Below are positions 1 to 5,418 of a stretch of DNA of 10,669 nucleotides, in pieces. Positions within the stretch are counted from its first letter, which is position 1; each line of letters starts with the position of its first letter. Source of the DNA: Candidatus Woesearchaeota archaeon (GTDB taxonomy: Archaea > Nanobdellota > Nanobdellia > Woesearchaeales > UBA10216); contig JACPBT010000002.1 of NCBI GenBank assembly GCA_016180145.1, positions 1 to 10,669 of the forward strand, in the 5' to 3' direction. Under the pieces are notes generated by a model. That model searched no databases, had not been told where the DNA came from, and saw only the letters and a program-made list of their open reading frames with translations. The translations under genes and the position numbers were made by a program.

Positions 1-177
1 AAAAATAACTTTTTCTATCCTGATAAAGCCAAGCTTTTGCAGTTTGGCCAGAAAATAACAGATATAAGAATAACTGCAGCCTATCTCCTTACAAAGGCTA
101 TACTGGTTGAATGTACCAGAAGGATTGGAAAGCAATACTCTCAGGATATTTTCTCCTTGATTACTTTGTGTTCTCAT
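1..177 (-). CDS. Winged-helix DNA-binding protein, N-terminal 59 residues (cut by window edge)
   Basis: An open frame runs from an ATG at 177 to the window edge without a stop, giving 59 residues. The segment ILRVLLSNPSGTF looks like a first helix. The segment NQYSLCKEIGCSYSYICYFL looks like a helix-turn-helix, followed by AKLQKLGFIRIEK as the turn into a wing. This is the usual layout of small archaeal winged-helix regulators. No wider family can be named from the fragment. The ATG is supported by a TATA box centred near 203, about 26 nt upstream, which implies a leaderless mRNA. That TATA box lies inside a perfect 13-bp inverted repeat ending 2 nt before the start codon, so autorepression is the natural inference. 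The HTH reading is by eye; the C-terminal effector part is outside the window. Confidence 0.72.
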   Translation of the reverse strand, partial: MRTQSNQGENILRVLLSNPSGTFNQYSLCKEIGCSYSYICYFLAKLQKLGFIRIEKVIF

Positions 178-178
178 A

Positions 179-224
179 CGATATATCTATAAACAAAGTA
201 TTTAAATATATTATAGATATATCG
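179..224 (-). promoter_or_regulatory. TATA promoter enclosed in a 13-bp inverted-repeat operator
   Basis: CGATATATCTATA at 179-191 is the exact reverse complement of 212-224. The 20-bp spacer holds a TATA box (TATTTAAATA, 199-208), placed correctly for a leaderless start at 177. Each half also contains the palindrome GATATATC (180-187 and 216-223), with centres 36 bp apart. The repeat is seen directly. Its role as an operator, probably for the winged-helix protein it precedes, is inferred from position. Confidence 0.7.
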
Positions 225-233
225 ATAATATTT

Positions 234-270
234 CTATTTAAATATGTTGCGTGTGGTTGTCCAGTGTCCA
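234..270. promoter_or_regulatory. Second TATA-like box and short tandem repeat
   Basis: CTATTTAAATATG (234-246) closely resembles the TATA box 36 bp to its left. It is near-symmetric, so direction is unclear. On the plus strand it would give a transcript antisense to the 3' end of the PIN gene. On the minus strand it could be an extra promoter for the regulator at 177. A short tandem of GTCCAGT follows at about 256-269. No gene uses it convincingly. Confidence 0.25.
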
Positions 271-325
271 GTGGTTATTGACGGTATTGAAGATAACCTG
301 CTTTATTACAGCTTTCTTTTTACTT

Positions 326-730
326 TTAATAGAATTCAACAGCAGCCTTTGCTTTTTTCTTTATTTCTTCGTCAAATGTTGCCAGCTTTGACCTGCTTTG
401 GCTGGCGGCGTTTACAATGACAGCGTCTGCCCCTTTGAGGGCTGTTAAGATGGCAAGTTCAGCCGCTTCAAAAGCGTCACTGTTTCTTATGGGAATGACT
501 TTAATCATTCCCTTTTCTATCATTTCTGTCATTTCTGTTATGATTTCCCTTGCAATGTCTTCATTGGCAATTCTTCTGACTGTTCCGCATAGCTCAACTA
601 AGGACAATGCGGATATTATTCCTGAAATTTCGCCTCTGGCAATATTCTCAAGAATGGGGTGTGCCTTTTCGCTGTGCGAGTCTGCAAGGAAAAACGATAC
701 AAGGCATGAAGTGTCAAGAAACAAGTTCAT
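326..730 (-). CDS. vapC: PIN-domain ribonuclease toxin (VapC type)
   Basis: This 134-residue protein is a single PIN domain, the normal length for VapC toxins, which are Mg-dependent endoribonucleases acting mainly on tRNA or rRNA. The start MNLFLDTSCLV gives the first acidic residue (D6). E46 lies in SALSLVELCGT, D102 in KGADAVIVNAA and D120 in LATFDEE. These match the conserved acidic positions of the PIN active site, so the enzyme looks intact. The ATG overlaps the stop of the upstream AbrB-like gene in an ATGA arrangement, typical of antitoxin-first translationally coupled pairs. The natural RNA target cannot be read from the sequence. The PIN fold call is strong; the toxin role rests mainly on the partner gene. 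Confidence 0.88.
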   Translation of the reverse strand: MNLFLDTSCLVSFFLADSHSEKAHPILENIARGEISGIISALSLVELCGTVRRIANEDIAREIITEMTEMIEKGMIKVIPIRNSDAFEAAELAILTALKGADAVIVNAASQSRSKLATFDEEIKKKAKAAVEFY

Positions 731-975
731 TTTCTTTCACGCCTGACTGCTTCCGCTGCAGTAAGTCCTTTAGGCCACATTGCTGATAGTTTTTTGGCGG
801 TCTTTTCTATTGATGCAAGCAGTTTGTCTGCATCAAACGGCTTTATAAGTATCCCTTCCTTGGTTACTTGTGCCTCCACCATTTCTCCTTCCTGCAGTCC
901 TGCTTCTGTTCTGAGATTCTTTTTGAGCACAAACTGTCCTTTTGGCCCAATCCTGCTTACTGTTGTTAACGTCAT
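727..975 (-). CDS. vapB: AbrB/SpoVT-family antitoxin
   Basis: This 82-residue protein begins MTLTTVSRIGPKGQFVLKK. Together with LQEGEMVEAQVTKEGILIKPF this is the swapped-hairpin AbrB/MazE DNA-binding domain (about residues 1-45). The remaining residues, rich in Lys, Ala and Glu, would be the flexible part that wraps and blocks the PIN partner encoded next. An upstream ATG at 996 would add seven residues (MVLLFYS) unlike the family. The start at 975 is preferred because a TATA box centred near 1001 places the transcription start on this ATG. The stop overlaps the toxin start by 4 nt. As with other such antitoxins, it probably represses its own promoter, though no clear operator repeat is visible there. 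Confidence 0.85.
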   Translation of the reverse strand: MTLTTVSRIGPKGQFVLKKNLRTEAGLQEGEMVEAQVTKEGILIKPFDADKLLASIEKTAKKLSAMWPKGLTAAEAVRRERK

Positions 976-992
976 GCTGTAAAAAAGTAATA

Positions 993-1013
993 CCAATATT
1001 TAAATCTTGCTCT
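993..1013 (-). promoter_or_regulatory. Promoter of the AbrB/PIN operon
   Basis: On the minus strand AGAGCAAG (BRE-like) is followed by ATTTAAATATT (TATA box). The TATA centre is about 26 nt upstream of the ATG at 975, as expected for a leaderless archaeal mRNA. Confidence 0.6.
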
Positions 1014-1063
1014 TTTTTGGGTAGTTTCAAGTTATAGCGGCGGACTTTAATAATCATATAATG

Positions 1064-1141
1064 TCAGAATTTTCCATCAGTCTATAACTGATGGCAAGCT
1101 TTGCTTGCTGTCAATTCCTTCAGGCAAGAAAATTCTGAACA
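1064..1141. ncRNA. Candidate structured RNA with four-way-junction fold
   Basis: An 11-bp perfect stem (TCAGAATTTTC 1064-1074 with GAAAATTCTGA 1128-1138) encloses three adjoining hairpins. The first is CATCAG/CTGATG (1075-1080 with 1088-1093). The second is GCAAGC/GCTTGC (1094-1099 with 1103-1108). The third is a weak 4-bp one, TGTC/GGCA (1109-1112 with 1123-1126). The hairpins abut almost without linkers, and ACA follows the closing stem on the plus strand. No tRNA loops, no coding frame and no known RNA family are recognised. Because the stems are perfect on both strands, it could equally be a mobile-element remnant or a terminator-like structure. Strand and expression are unknown. Confidence 0.4.
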
Positions 1142-1143
1142 CT

Positions 1144-1199
1144 AAGAACCACCCGTCACCAAAATCAGTAATCTCACCCATCTCTGATAGGTGGTTCTT
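1144..1199. repeat. 10-bp inverted repeat forming a long stem-loop
   Basis: AAGAACCACC (1144-1153) is perfectly complementary to GGTGGTTCTT (1190-1199). Inside it, ATCAG (1164-1168) pairs with CTGAT (1184-1188), leaving a lopsided internal loop and a 15-nt apical loop. It starts 5 nt after the preceding structure, so the two may belong to one element. No transposase or known RNA family is evident. Confidence 0.4.
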
Positions 1200-1396
1200 T
1201 AGAACTTGTAAAGTCCACCTAATATAGGCACAGTTAACAACTACGAAAATTAATTTCCGTGCCCATAAGTTGGAAAGCTGTGCCGTAGTTGCTTCTGCGT
1301 ATCGCCGTAGTTGTAGTGGTCGTTGCTCCTACTGCCGCCAATCGTTACACTATACGCAGCTCAGCGTTCATCAGCATTCGCCTATATGTTTTATTA
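1200..1396. other. Intergenic stretch with possible pseudoknot and short direct repeats
   Basis: No convincing gene is seen. GGCACAG (1227-1233) can pair with CTGTGCC (1278-1284), and CAACTACG (1238-1245) can pair with CGTAGTTG (1284-1291). The order of the arms is that of an H-type pseudoknot, the two right arms sharing one base (1284). GCCGTAGTTG is directly repeated at 1282-1291 and 1304-1313. Short frames here (for example 1289-1603) run into the tRNA-Asp gene and have no recognisable protein pattern, so they are not called. Confidence 0.3.
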
Positions 1397-1413
1397 TGCA
1401 AAACTTTAAATAT
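1397..1413 (+). promoter_or_regulatory. Upstream promoter-like BRE/TATA
   Basis: TGCAAAAC followed by TTTAAATAT has the archaeal BRE + TATA layout and resembles the box 73 bp downstream. The predicted start is near 1435. No gene begins there, so it may be a second, distal promoter of the tRNA-polymerase transcript or drive a short RNA. Confidence 0.4.
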
Positions 1414-1469
1414 GTCAAAGCCTGCAATGTTCTATTGGTATCAGAATTTGGTAGTTGTTACTTTATACT

Positions 1470-1487
1470 CCGAAAACTTTATAAATA
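1470..1487 (+). promoter_or_regulatory. Main promoter of the tRNA (and probably polymerase) transcript
   Basis: CCGAAAAC (BRE) directly followed by TTTATAAATA (TATA box) is a near-ideal archaeal promoter. Transcription would start near 1508, giving a leader of about 80 nt before tRNA-Asp. No comparable box is seen between here and rpoH at 1887, so this is the best candidate promoter for both tRNAs and for the polymerase genes behind them. Confidence 0.65.
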
Positions 1488-1628
1488 ACCTGTTTTCTCT
1501 GTTATGTAAATGCTGTCCAATTCCTTCTTTGAGTAGGCAAATGGTTGTAGTCTTAGCTATTGCCTTCATGGAGGGGGGTTGGGTTAGCGCCCTGGTAGTG
1601 TAGTCTGGCCTATCATGAAGCCCTGTCG

Positions 1629-1658
1629 ACGAATAAAGGAGCTTTTTATTCGGTAGTC
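1629..1658 (+). other. Archaeal tRNA intron, position 37/38 of tRNA-Asp
   Basis: This 30-nt intron has a textbook bulge-helix-bulge. The exon strand CTGT (1623-1626) pairs with GTAG (1653-1656), two of the four pairs being G-U. The 3-nt bulges are CG^A and TC^C. An 8-bp inner helix is formed by CGAATAAA (1630-1637) and TTTATTCG (1645-1652). Cleavage after the second base of each bulge restores a 7-nt anticodon loop. Confidence 0.9.
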
Positions 1659-1679
1659 CGGCTTCGACCCGGGTTCAAA

Positions 1680-1699
1680 TGCTGTAGTTGTGCTGAAAG
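1680..1699 (+). other. T-loop tRNA intron, position 59/60 of tRNA-Asp
   Basis: This 20-nt insertion lies between TTCAAA and the T that completes the T loop. The exon TTCA (1674-1677) pairs with intron TGAA (1694-1697). The bulges are AA^T and AG^T. The inner intron helix is only about 2 bp (GC/GC), so this is a relaxed bulge-helix-bulge. Splicing restores CCGGG-TTCAAAT-CCCGG. Confidence 0.88.
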
Positions 1700-1757
1700 T
1701 CCCGGCCAGGGCGTTTCATAGTGGCAAGCTTTGCCTTGGGCCGGTGGCGCAGCCTGG

Positions 1758-1788
1758 CGCAGTCTTCAGAGTGGAAGATTGCGGGCAA
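1758..1788 (+). other. D-loop tRNA intron, position 19/20 of tRNA-Lys
   Basis: This 31-nt intron follows the invariant GG of the D loop. The exon GCCT (1752-1755) pairs with intron GGGC (1783-1786). The bulges are GG^C and AA^T. A 9-bp inner helix joins GCAGTCTTC (1759-1767) and GAAGATTGC (1774-1782). Splicing restores the D loop AGCCTGGTTA. Confidence 0.88.
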
Positions 1789-1829
1789 TTAGCGCACCAG
1801 ACTTTTAATCTGGTTGTCGCGGGTTCGAA

Positions 1830-1851
1830 ACACTTGTGAAGGTGGCGGAAG
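1830..1851 (+). other. T-loop tRNA intron, position 59/60 of tRNA-Lys
   Basis: This 22-nt intron is at the same place as the T-loop intron of the neighbouring tRNA-Asp. The exon TTCG (1824-1827) pairs with intron CGGA (1846-1849). The bulges are AA^A and AG^T. An inner hairpin CACTT/AGGTG (1831-1835 with 1840-1844) carries a GTGA loop. Splicing restores the T loop TTCGAAT. Confidence 0.87.
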
Positions 1852-1886
1852 TCCCGTCCGGCCCATTAAGATTTTAGCGTGATAAA

Positions 1887-2129
1887 ATGTCAAAAGCAGC
1901 TGATTCGGTGAGGCATGTGCTTGTTCCCAAGCATGTGAAGCTTTCAGACTCTGAGAAGGAGGCTTTGCTTAAGCGTTACAGCATTGCGGTTGAGGCTCTT
2001 CCGAAGATTATGAAGGATGATGCGGCTGTTGTTGATTTGTCTGCTAAGCTTGGTGATGTTATTAAGATAGTCCGGCACAGTCCTACTGCCGGTGAGGCGG
2101 TTTTTTACAGGGTGGTTTCAAATGCGTGA
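1887..2129 (+). CDS. rpoH: DNA-directed RNA polymerase subunit H (Rpb5 C-terminal domain)
   Basis: This 80-residue protein has the archaeal subunit H pattern. HVLVPKHVKLSDSEKEALL near the N-terminus is followed by a segment ending LPKIMKDDAAVV, then KLGDVIKIVRHSPTAGEAVF and a closing YRVV. Archaeal H corresponds only to the C-terminal assembly domain of eukaryotic Rpb5 and binds the A subunits at the lower jaw, so 80 residues is full length. The ATG has GTGAT (1879-1883) just upstream, matching the archaeal anti-Shine-Dalgarno. It is the first protein gene of the polymerase operon. Its last 8 nt overlap the start of rpoB'', indicating translational coupling. Confidence 0.96.
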   Translation: MSKAADSVRHVLVPKHVKLSDSEKEALLKRYSIAVEALPKIMKDDAAVVDLSAKLGDVIKIVRHSPTAGEAVFYRVVSNA

Positions 2130-3609
2130 TAATAAGCTTCTTATCAGCAAGTTTTTCAGTGAGCAGTCTTTTGTCCGCTCTGATATTGAGTCCTTTAACC
2201 AGTTTATTGATGTTGAGCTTCCGCGCATTATTGAGGAGAATCGCGAGATTGAGCCGACTATTATTCCGCCTAATGTTGATGATTTTAAGATTCGTTTTGA
2301 TAAGATTAGGGTTACGAAGCCTGAGATTATTGAGGCTGACGGTTCAAAGCGGCTTGTTTTTCCGACTGAGGCGCGCTTGAGGAAGCTTACTTATTCTGCT
2401 CCTGTTTACATTACTGTGAGCGCTCATATTAATGGCGCGCAGCGTGAGTCTTTTGAGACTCAGATTGGGAATTTGCCTGTTATGTTGCGTTCAAAGCAGT
2501 GCCATCTTCATGCTCTTGGCAGGGATGAGCTTATTAAGCACGGGGAGGACCCTGATGACCCTGGGGGTTATTTTATTATTAATGGGACTGAGAAGGCTAT
2601 TGTTAAGATTGAGGATTTGGCTTCCAACAGGTTCATTGTTGAGCAGGATTCTGTAGGCCCGTCGCGTTTTGTTGGCAAGATTTTTTCTGAGTATGGCGCT
2701 TATAAGATTCCTCACACGCTTGAGTATATGAAGGATGGGGTTCTTTATCTTACTTTTACGAGGGTGAGGCGTGTTCCTGTTGTGGCTGTGATTAAGGCTT
2801 TGGGGCTTGTGAGGGATGAGGATGTTGTTAATGCTATTTCATCTGAGCGGCAGTTTGATGAGGTTGTTATAAACCTTCTTGATGCTGCTGAGATTAAGAA
2901 TGAGGAGGAGGCTGTTGATTTTATTGCCAAGCATTCCGGCATTACGCAGGCTAAGGAGATTCGTCTTGAGCGCACGAGGGAGATTCTTGATAAGTATCTG
3001 CTTCCCCATCTTGGGATTTCTGCCGGTGACAGGCTTGCCAAGGCTTATAATCTGTGCAAGATGATTAAGAAGGAGCTTCTTGTTTCAAGGGGTGAGTTGC
3101 CTCTTGATGATAAGGATCATTACATGAACAAGCGGCTTAAGCTTTCCGGTGATTTGCTTGCTGATTTGGTTCGGGTTAACCTTAAGGTTTTGATTGGCGA
3201 TTTGTTGTATAATTTTCAGAGGATTGTGAAGCGCGGCAAGTTCCCTACGTTGAAGGTTATTATCCGCGAGAAGCTTCTTACTTCGCGTATTTATAGTTCA
3301 ATGGCTACGGGCTCATGGGTTGGGGGCAGGAAGGGGGTTTCTCAGCGCATTCAGCGTCTTAATTTTCTTGAGACTCTTTCGCATCTGCAGCGTGTTGTTA
3401 GTCCTTTGTCTGCCACTCAGGAGAATTTTGAGGCTCGTGAGCTTCACTGCACTCATCTTGGCCGTCTTTGTCCGATTGAGACTCCGGAAGGCACTAATAT
3501 CGGTTTGAAGAAGAATCTCGCTTTGCTTGCTACTGTTTCGCTTGATGCGCCTGAGGATTCTGTTTTGCGGGTTCTTAGGGATAGTGGTATGAAGGTGGTG
3601 GCTAAGTAA
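2122..3609 (+). CDS. rpoB2: DNA-directed RNA polymerase subunit B'' (N-terminal half of B)
   Basis: This 495-residue protein is the protrusion, lobe and fork part of the second-largest subunit (beta/Rpb2). The N-terminus (SFVRSDIESFNQFIDVELP) and the segment DDPGGYFIINGTEKAIVKIE are typical. Near the C-terminus the fork region has RELHCTHLGRLCPIETPEGT from residue 439. The chain ends about 35 residues beyond that motif, where the split form of the archaeal B subunit divides. An in-frame ATG 30 nt upstream lies deep inside rpoH. The start at 2122 is preferred because it begins MRDNKLLISKFF and has GGTGGT (2111-2116) at good ribosome-binding distance. Together with B' it forms one half of the active-site cleft. 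Confidence 0.97.
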   Translation: MRDNKLLISKFFSEQSFVRSDIESFNQFIDVELPRIIEENREIEPTIIPPNVDDFKIRFDKIRVTKPEIIEADGSKRLVFPTEARLRKLTYSAPVYITVSAHINGAQRESFETQIGNLPVMLRSKQCHLHALGRDELIKHGEDPDDPGGYFIINGTEKAIVKIEDLASNRFIVEQDSVGPSRFVGKIFSEYGAYKIPHTLEYMKDGVLYLTFTRVRRVPVVAVIKALGLVRDEDVVNAISSERQFDEVVINLLDAAEIKNEEEAVDFIAKHSGITQAKEIRLERTREILDKYLLPHLGISAGDRLAKAYNLCKMIKKELLVSRGELPLDDKDHYMNKRLKLSGDLLADLVRVNLKVLIGDLLYNFQRIVKRGKFPTLKVIIREKLLTSRIYSSMATGSWVGGRKGVSQRIQRLNFLETLSHLQRVVSPLSATQENFEARELHCTHLGRLCPIETPEGTNIGLKKNLALLATVSLDAPEDSVLRVLRDSGMKVVAK

Positions 3610-3610
3610 A

Positions 3611-5410
3611 ATGGCTGATGTTTATCTTAATGGGAAGTTTGTTGGCTCTGTTGATGAGCCTTTAGTGCTTATGGCGTCTCTTAAGGATAGGCGCAGGGCA
3701 GGGACTCTTGATGTTAATGTGAATTTCTTTTATGATGATTCTGCTGATGCTGTTTATGTTGAGTGTATGCGCGGCCGTTTGAGGCGGCCTTTGATTGTTG
3801 TTAAGGACGGGGTTCCGTTGCTTACTGATGAGCATCTTCGCAAGCTTTCGCGTAATGAGCTTAGCTGGTCTGACCTTGTCAGGCAGGGGATTATTGAGTA
3901 TCTTGATGCTGCTGAGGAGGAGGGTGTTTTTGTTGCTTTCTTCCCTGAGGATTTGACGCGTGAGCATACGCATCTTGAGGTTGCTCCAATAACGATGTTC
4001 GGGCTTACGACAAGTCTGGTTCCATTTACCAATTATAATTCTGCTCAGAAGGTTAATACCGGCTCAAAGAATCAGAAGCAGGCTTTGGGTTTTTATGCTG
4101 CTAATTATCCTGTGAGGATGGATATGGATGTTAATCTGCTTCATTATCCGCAGGTGCCTGTTGTTAAGTCGCTGATGCATGATATTGTTGAGTATGAGAA
4201 GCATCCTTCCGGGCAGAATGTTGTTATTGCTGTTATGAGCTATAAGGGTTATAACATTGAGGATGCTATTGTTATTAACCGCGGTTCTATTGAGCGGGGT
4301 TTGGGGCGTGGCAGTTATTACAGGCCTATGGTTGCTGAGGAGTTGCGTTATTCCGGCGGGCTTGTTGATGAGATTTCTATTCCTGATAAGGATGTTAAGG
4401 GTTACAGGAGTGAGGTTGATTACCGCTTTTTGGAGGATGATGGCATTATCACTCCTGAGTCGCGTATTGGCGAGGGTGATGTTGTTATCGGGAAGACTTC
4501 TCCGCCGAGATTCCTTTCCGGTATGGAGCAGTATAGCCTGTCTTCTGAGACGAGGCGTGAGAGTTCTGTTGCAATGCAGCATGGTGAGGAGGGGGTTGTT
4601 GATACTGTTATTATCACTGAGAACAGTGAGGGCAATAAGCTCATTCAGGTTAATTTGCGTGACCATCGCACTCCTGAGGTTGGGGATAAGTTTACTTCCC
4701 GTCACGGGCAGAAGGGTGTTGTTGGTTTGATTGTGCCTCATGCTGATATGCCTTTTACTGCTTCAGGCATTGTTCCTGATATTTTGTTCAGTCCTCATGG
4801 CATTCCTACGAGGATGACTATGGCTCATCTTATTGAGCTTGTTGCCGGTAAGGTTGGGGCTTTGTCCGGGCGTTACATTGATGGGAGCGTTTTTGAGTCT
4901 GAGCCTGAGGCTGCTCTTCGCAGTGAGCTTCTGACTCTTGGCTTCAGGGATAACGGGCTTGAGACCATGTTTAATGGCGAAACCGGCGAGCAGTTTCAGG
5001 TGCGCATTTATGTTGGCAACATGTATTATCTGCGCTTGAAGCACATGGTTGCCAATAAGATTCATTCAAGGGCTCGCGGCCCTATTCAGTTGCTTACGCG
5101 CCAGCCTACGGAGGGGCGTGCTAAGGAGGGCGGGCTGCGCCTTGGTGAGATGGAGAAGGATACTTTTGTTGCTCATGGCGCTTCAATGCTTTTGAAGGAG
5201 CGTTTTGATTCTGACCGCACCACAGTTCCGGTTTGCAGTTCCTGCGGATTGATTGCCATTTATGATGAGTATAAGAAGCGCGCTTATTGCAGTGTTTGCA
5301 CTGACTCTGAAACAAGTTTGGTTGAGATTTCGTATGCGTTTAAGCTTATACTTGATGAGTTTAAGAGCTTGTGCATTTATCCGCAGCTTAAGTTGGTTAA
5401 CAGGTATTGA
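3611..5410 (+). CDS. rpoB1: DNA-directed RNA polymerase subunit B' (C-terminal half of B)
   Basis: This 599-residue protein carries the wall, hybrid-binding, anchor and clamp parts of the B subunit. Visible landmarks are SYKGYNIEDAIVINRGSIER, then GDKFTSRHGQKG (residues 358-369) in the active-site region, then DILFSPHGIPTRMTMAHL. Near the C-terminus there is a zinc ribbon with Cys 542, 545, 560 and 563 (CSSC and CSVC). The start follows the B'' stop by one base and has GGTGGTG (3594-3600) upstream. The length and the split point match the two-piece B subunit known from many Euryarchaeota and from Nanoarchaeum, unlike the fused B of Thermoproteota. All key motifs appear intact. Confidence 0.97.
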   Translation: MADVYLNGKFVGSVDEPLVLMASLKDRRRAGTLDVNVNFFYDDSADAVYVECMRGRLRRPLIVVKDGVPLLTDEHLRKLSRNELSWSDLVRQGIIEYLDAAEEEGVFVAFFPEDLTREHTHLEVAPITMFGLTTSLVPFTNYNSAQKVNTGSKNQKQALGFYAANYPVRMDMDVNLLHYPQVPVVKSLMHDIVEYEKHPSGQNVVIAVMSYKGYNIEDAIVINRGSIERGLGRGSYYRPMVAEELRYSGGLVDEISIPDKDVKGYRSEVDYRFLEDDGIITPESRIGEGDVVIGKTSPPRFLSGMEQYSLSSETRRESSVAMQHGEEGVVDTVIITENSEGNKLIQVNLRDHRTPEVGDKFTSRHGQKGVVGLIVPHADMPFTASGIVPDILFSPHGIPTRMTMAHLIELVAGKVGALSGRYIDGSVFESEPEAALRSELLTLGFRDNGLETMFNGETGEQFQVRIYVGNMYYLRLKHMVANKIHSRARGPIQLLTRQPTEGRAKEGGLRLGEMEKDTFVAHGASMLLKERFDSDRTTVPVCSSCGLIAIYDEYKKRAYCSVCTDSETSLVEISYAFKLILDEFKSLCIYPQLKLVNRY

Positions 5411-5418
5411 GGTTTGAA

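Larger units (their letters stand above)
1589..1713 (+). tRNA. tRNA-Asp (GUC) with two introns
   Basis: Removing two introns (1629-1658 and 1680-1699) gives a 75-nt cloverleaf. The acceptor stem is GCCCTGG/CCAGGGC (1589-1595 with 1706-1712). The D arm starts with GTGT (1598-1601), the anticodon stem is AAGCC/GGCTT, and the spliced anticodon loop is CTGTCGC with GTC at 1625-1627. The T arm is CCGGG-TTCAAAT-CCCGG. The discriminator is G73 (1713), as expected for Asp, and CCA is not encoded. The D-stem 13-22 T-T mismatch is normal for archaeal tRNA-Asp. It sits 24 nt upstream of tRNA-Lys on the same strand. The unspliced gene would be missed or misread by a scanner that allows only anticodon-loop introns. 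Confidence 0.93.
1738..1865 (+). tRNA. tRNA-Lys (UUU) with two introns
   Basis: Removing 1758-1788 and 1830-1851 gives a 75-nt cloverleaf. The acceptor stem is GGGCCGG/CCGGCCC (1738-1744 with 1858-1864). The D arm is GCGC-AGCCTGGTTA-GCGC with the invariant GG. The anticodon stem CCAGA/TCTGG has loop CTTTTAA, with TTT at 1804-1806. The T arm is GCGGG-TTCGAAT-CCCGT. The base at the discriminator position is A (1865), and CCA is not encoded. It lies 21 nt upstream of rpoH on the same strand with no promoter between, so the 3' end must be cut out of a longer transcript if the two are co-transcribed. The anticodon loop itself has no intron. Confidence 0.92.

Noticed and set aside
244..420. Roughly 59-codon plus-strand frame starting beside a TATA-like box
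   Set aside because: It runs antisense into the PIN gene and its product shows no protein-like pattern.
833..1057. 74-codon minus-strand frame overlapping the antitoxin
   Set aside because: It is out of frame with the recognised AbrB domain and spans that gene's promoter.
1282..1400. Possible third, broken tRNA upstream of tRNA-Asp
   Set aside because: No T-arm motif and no complementary acceptor strand (CTACGGC) could be found on the plus strand.
1289..1603. 104-codon plus-strand frame upstream of and into tRNA-Asp
   Set aside because: It overlaps the tRNA and a strong promoter, has low-complexity hydrophobic content and no ribosome-binding site.
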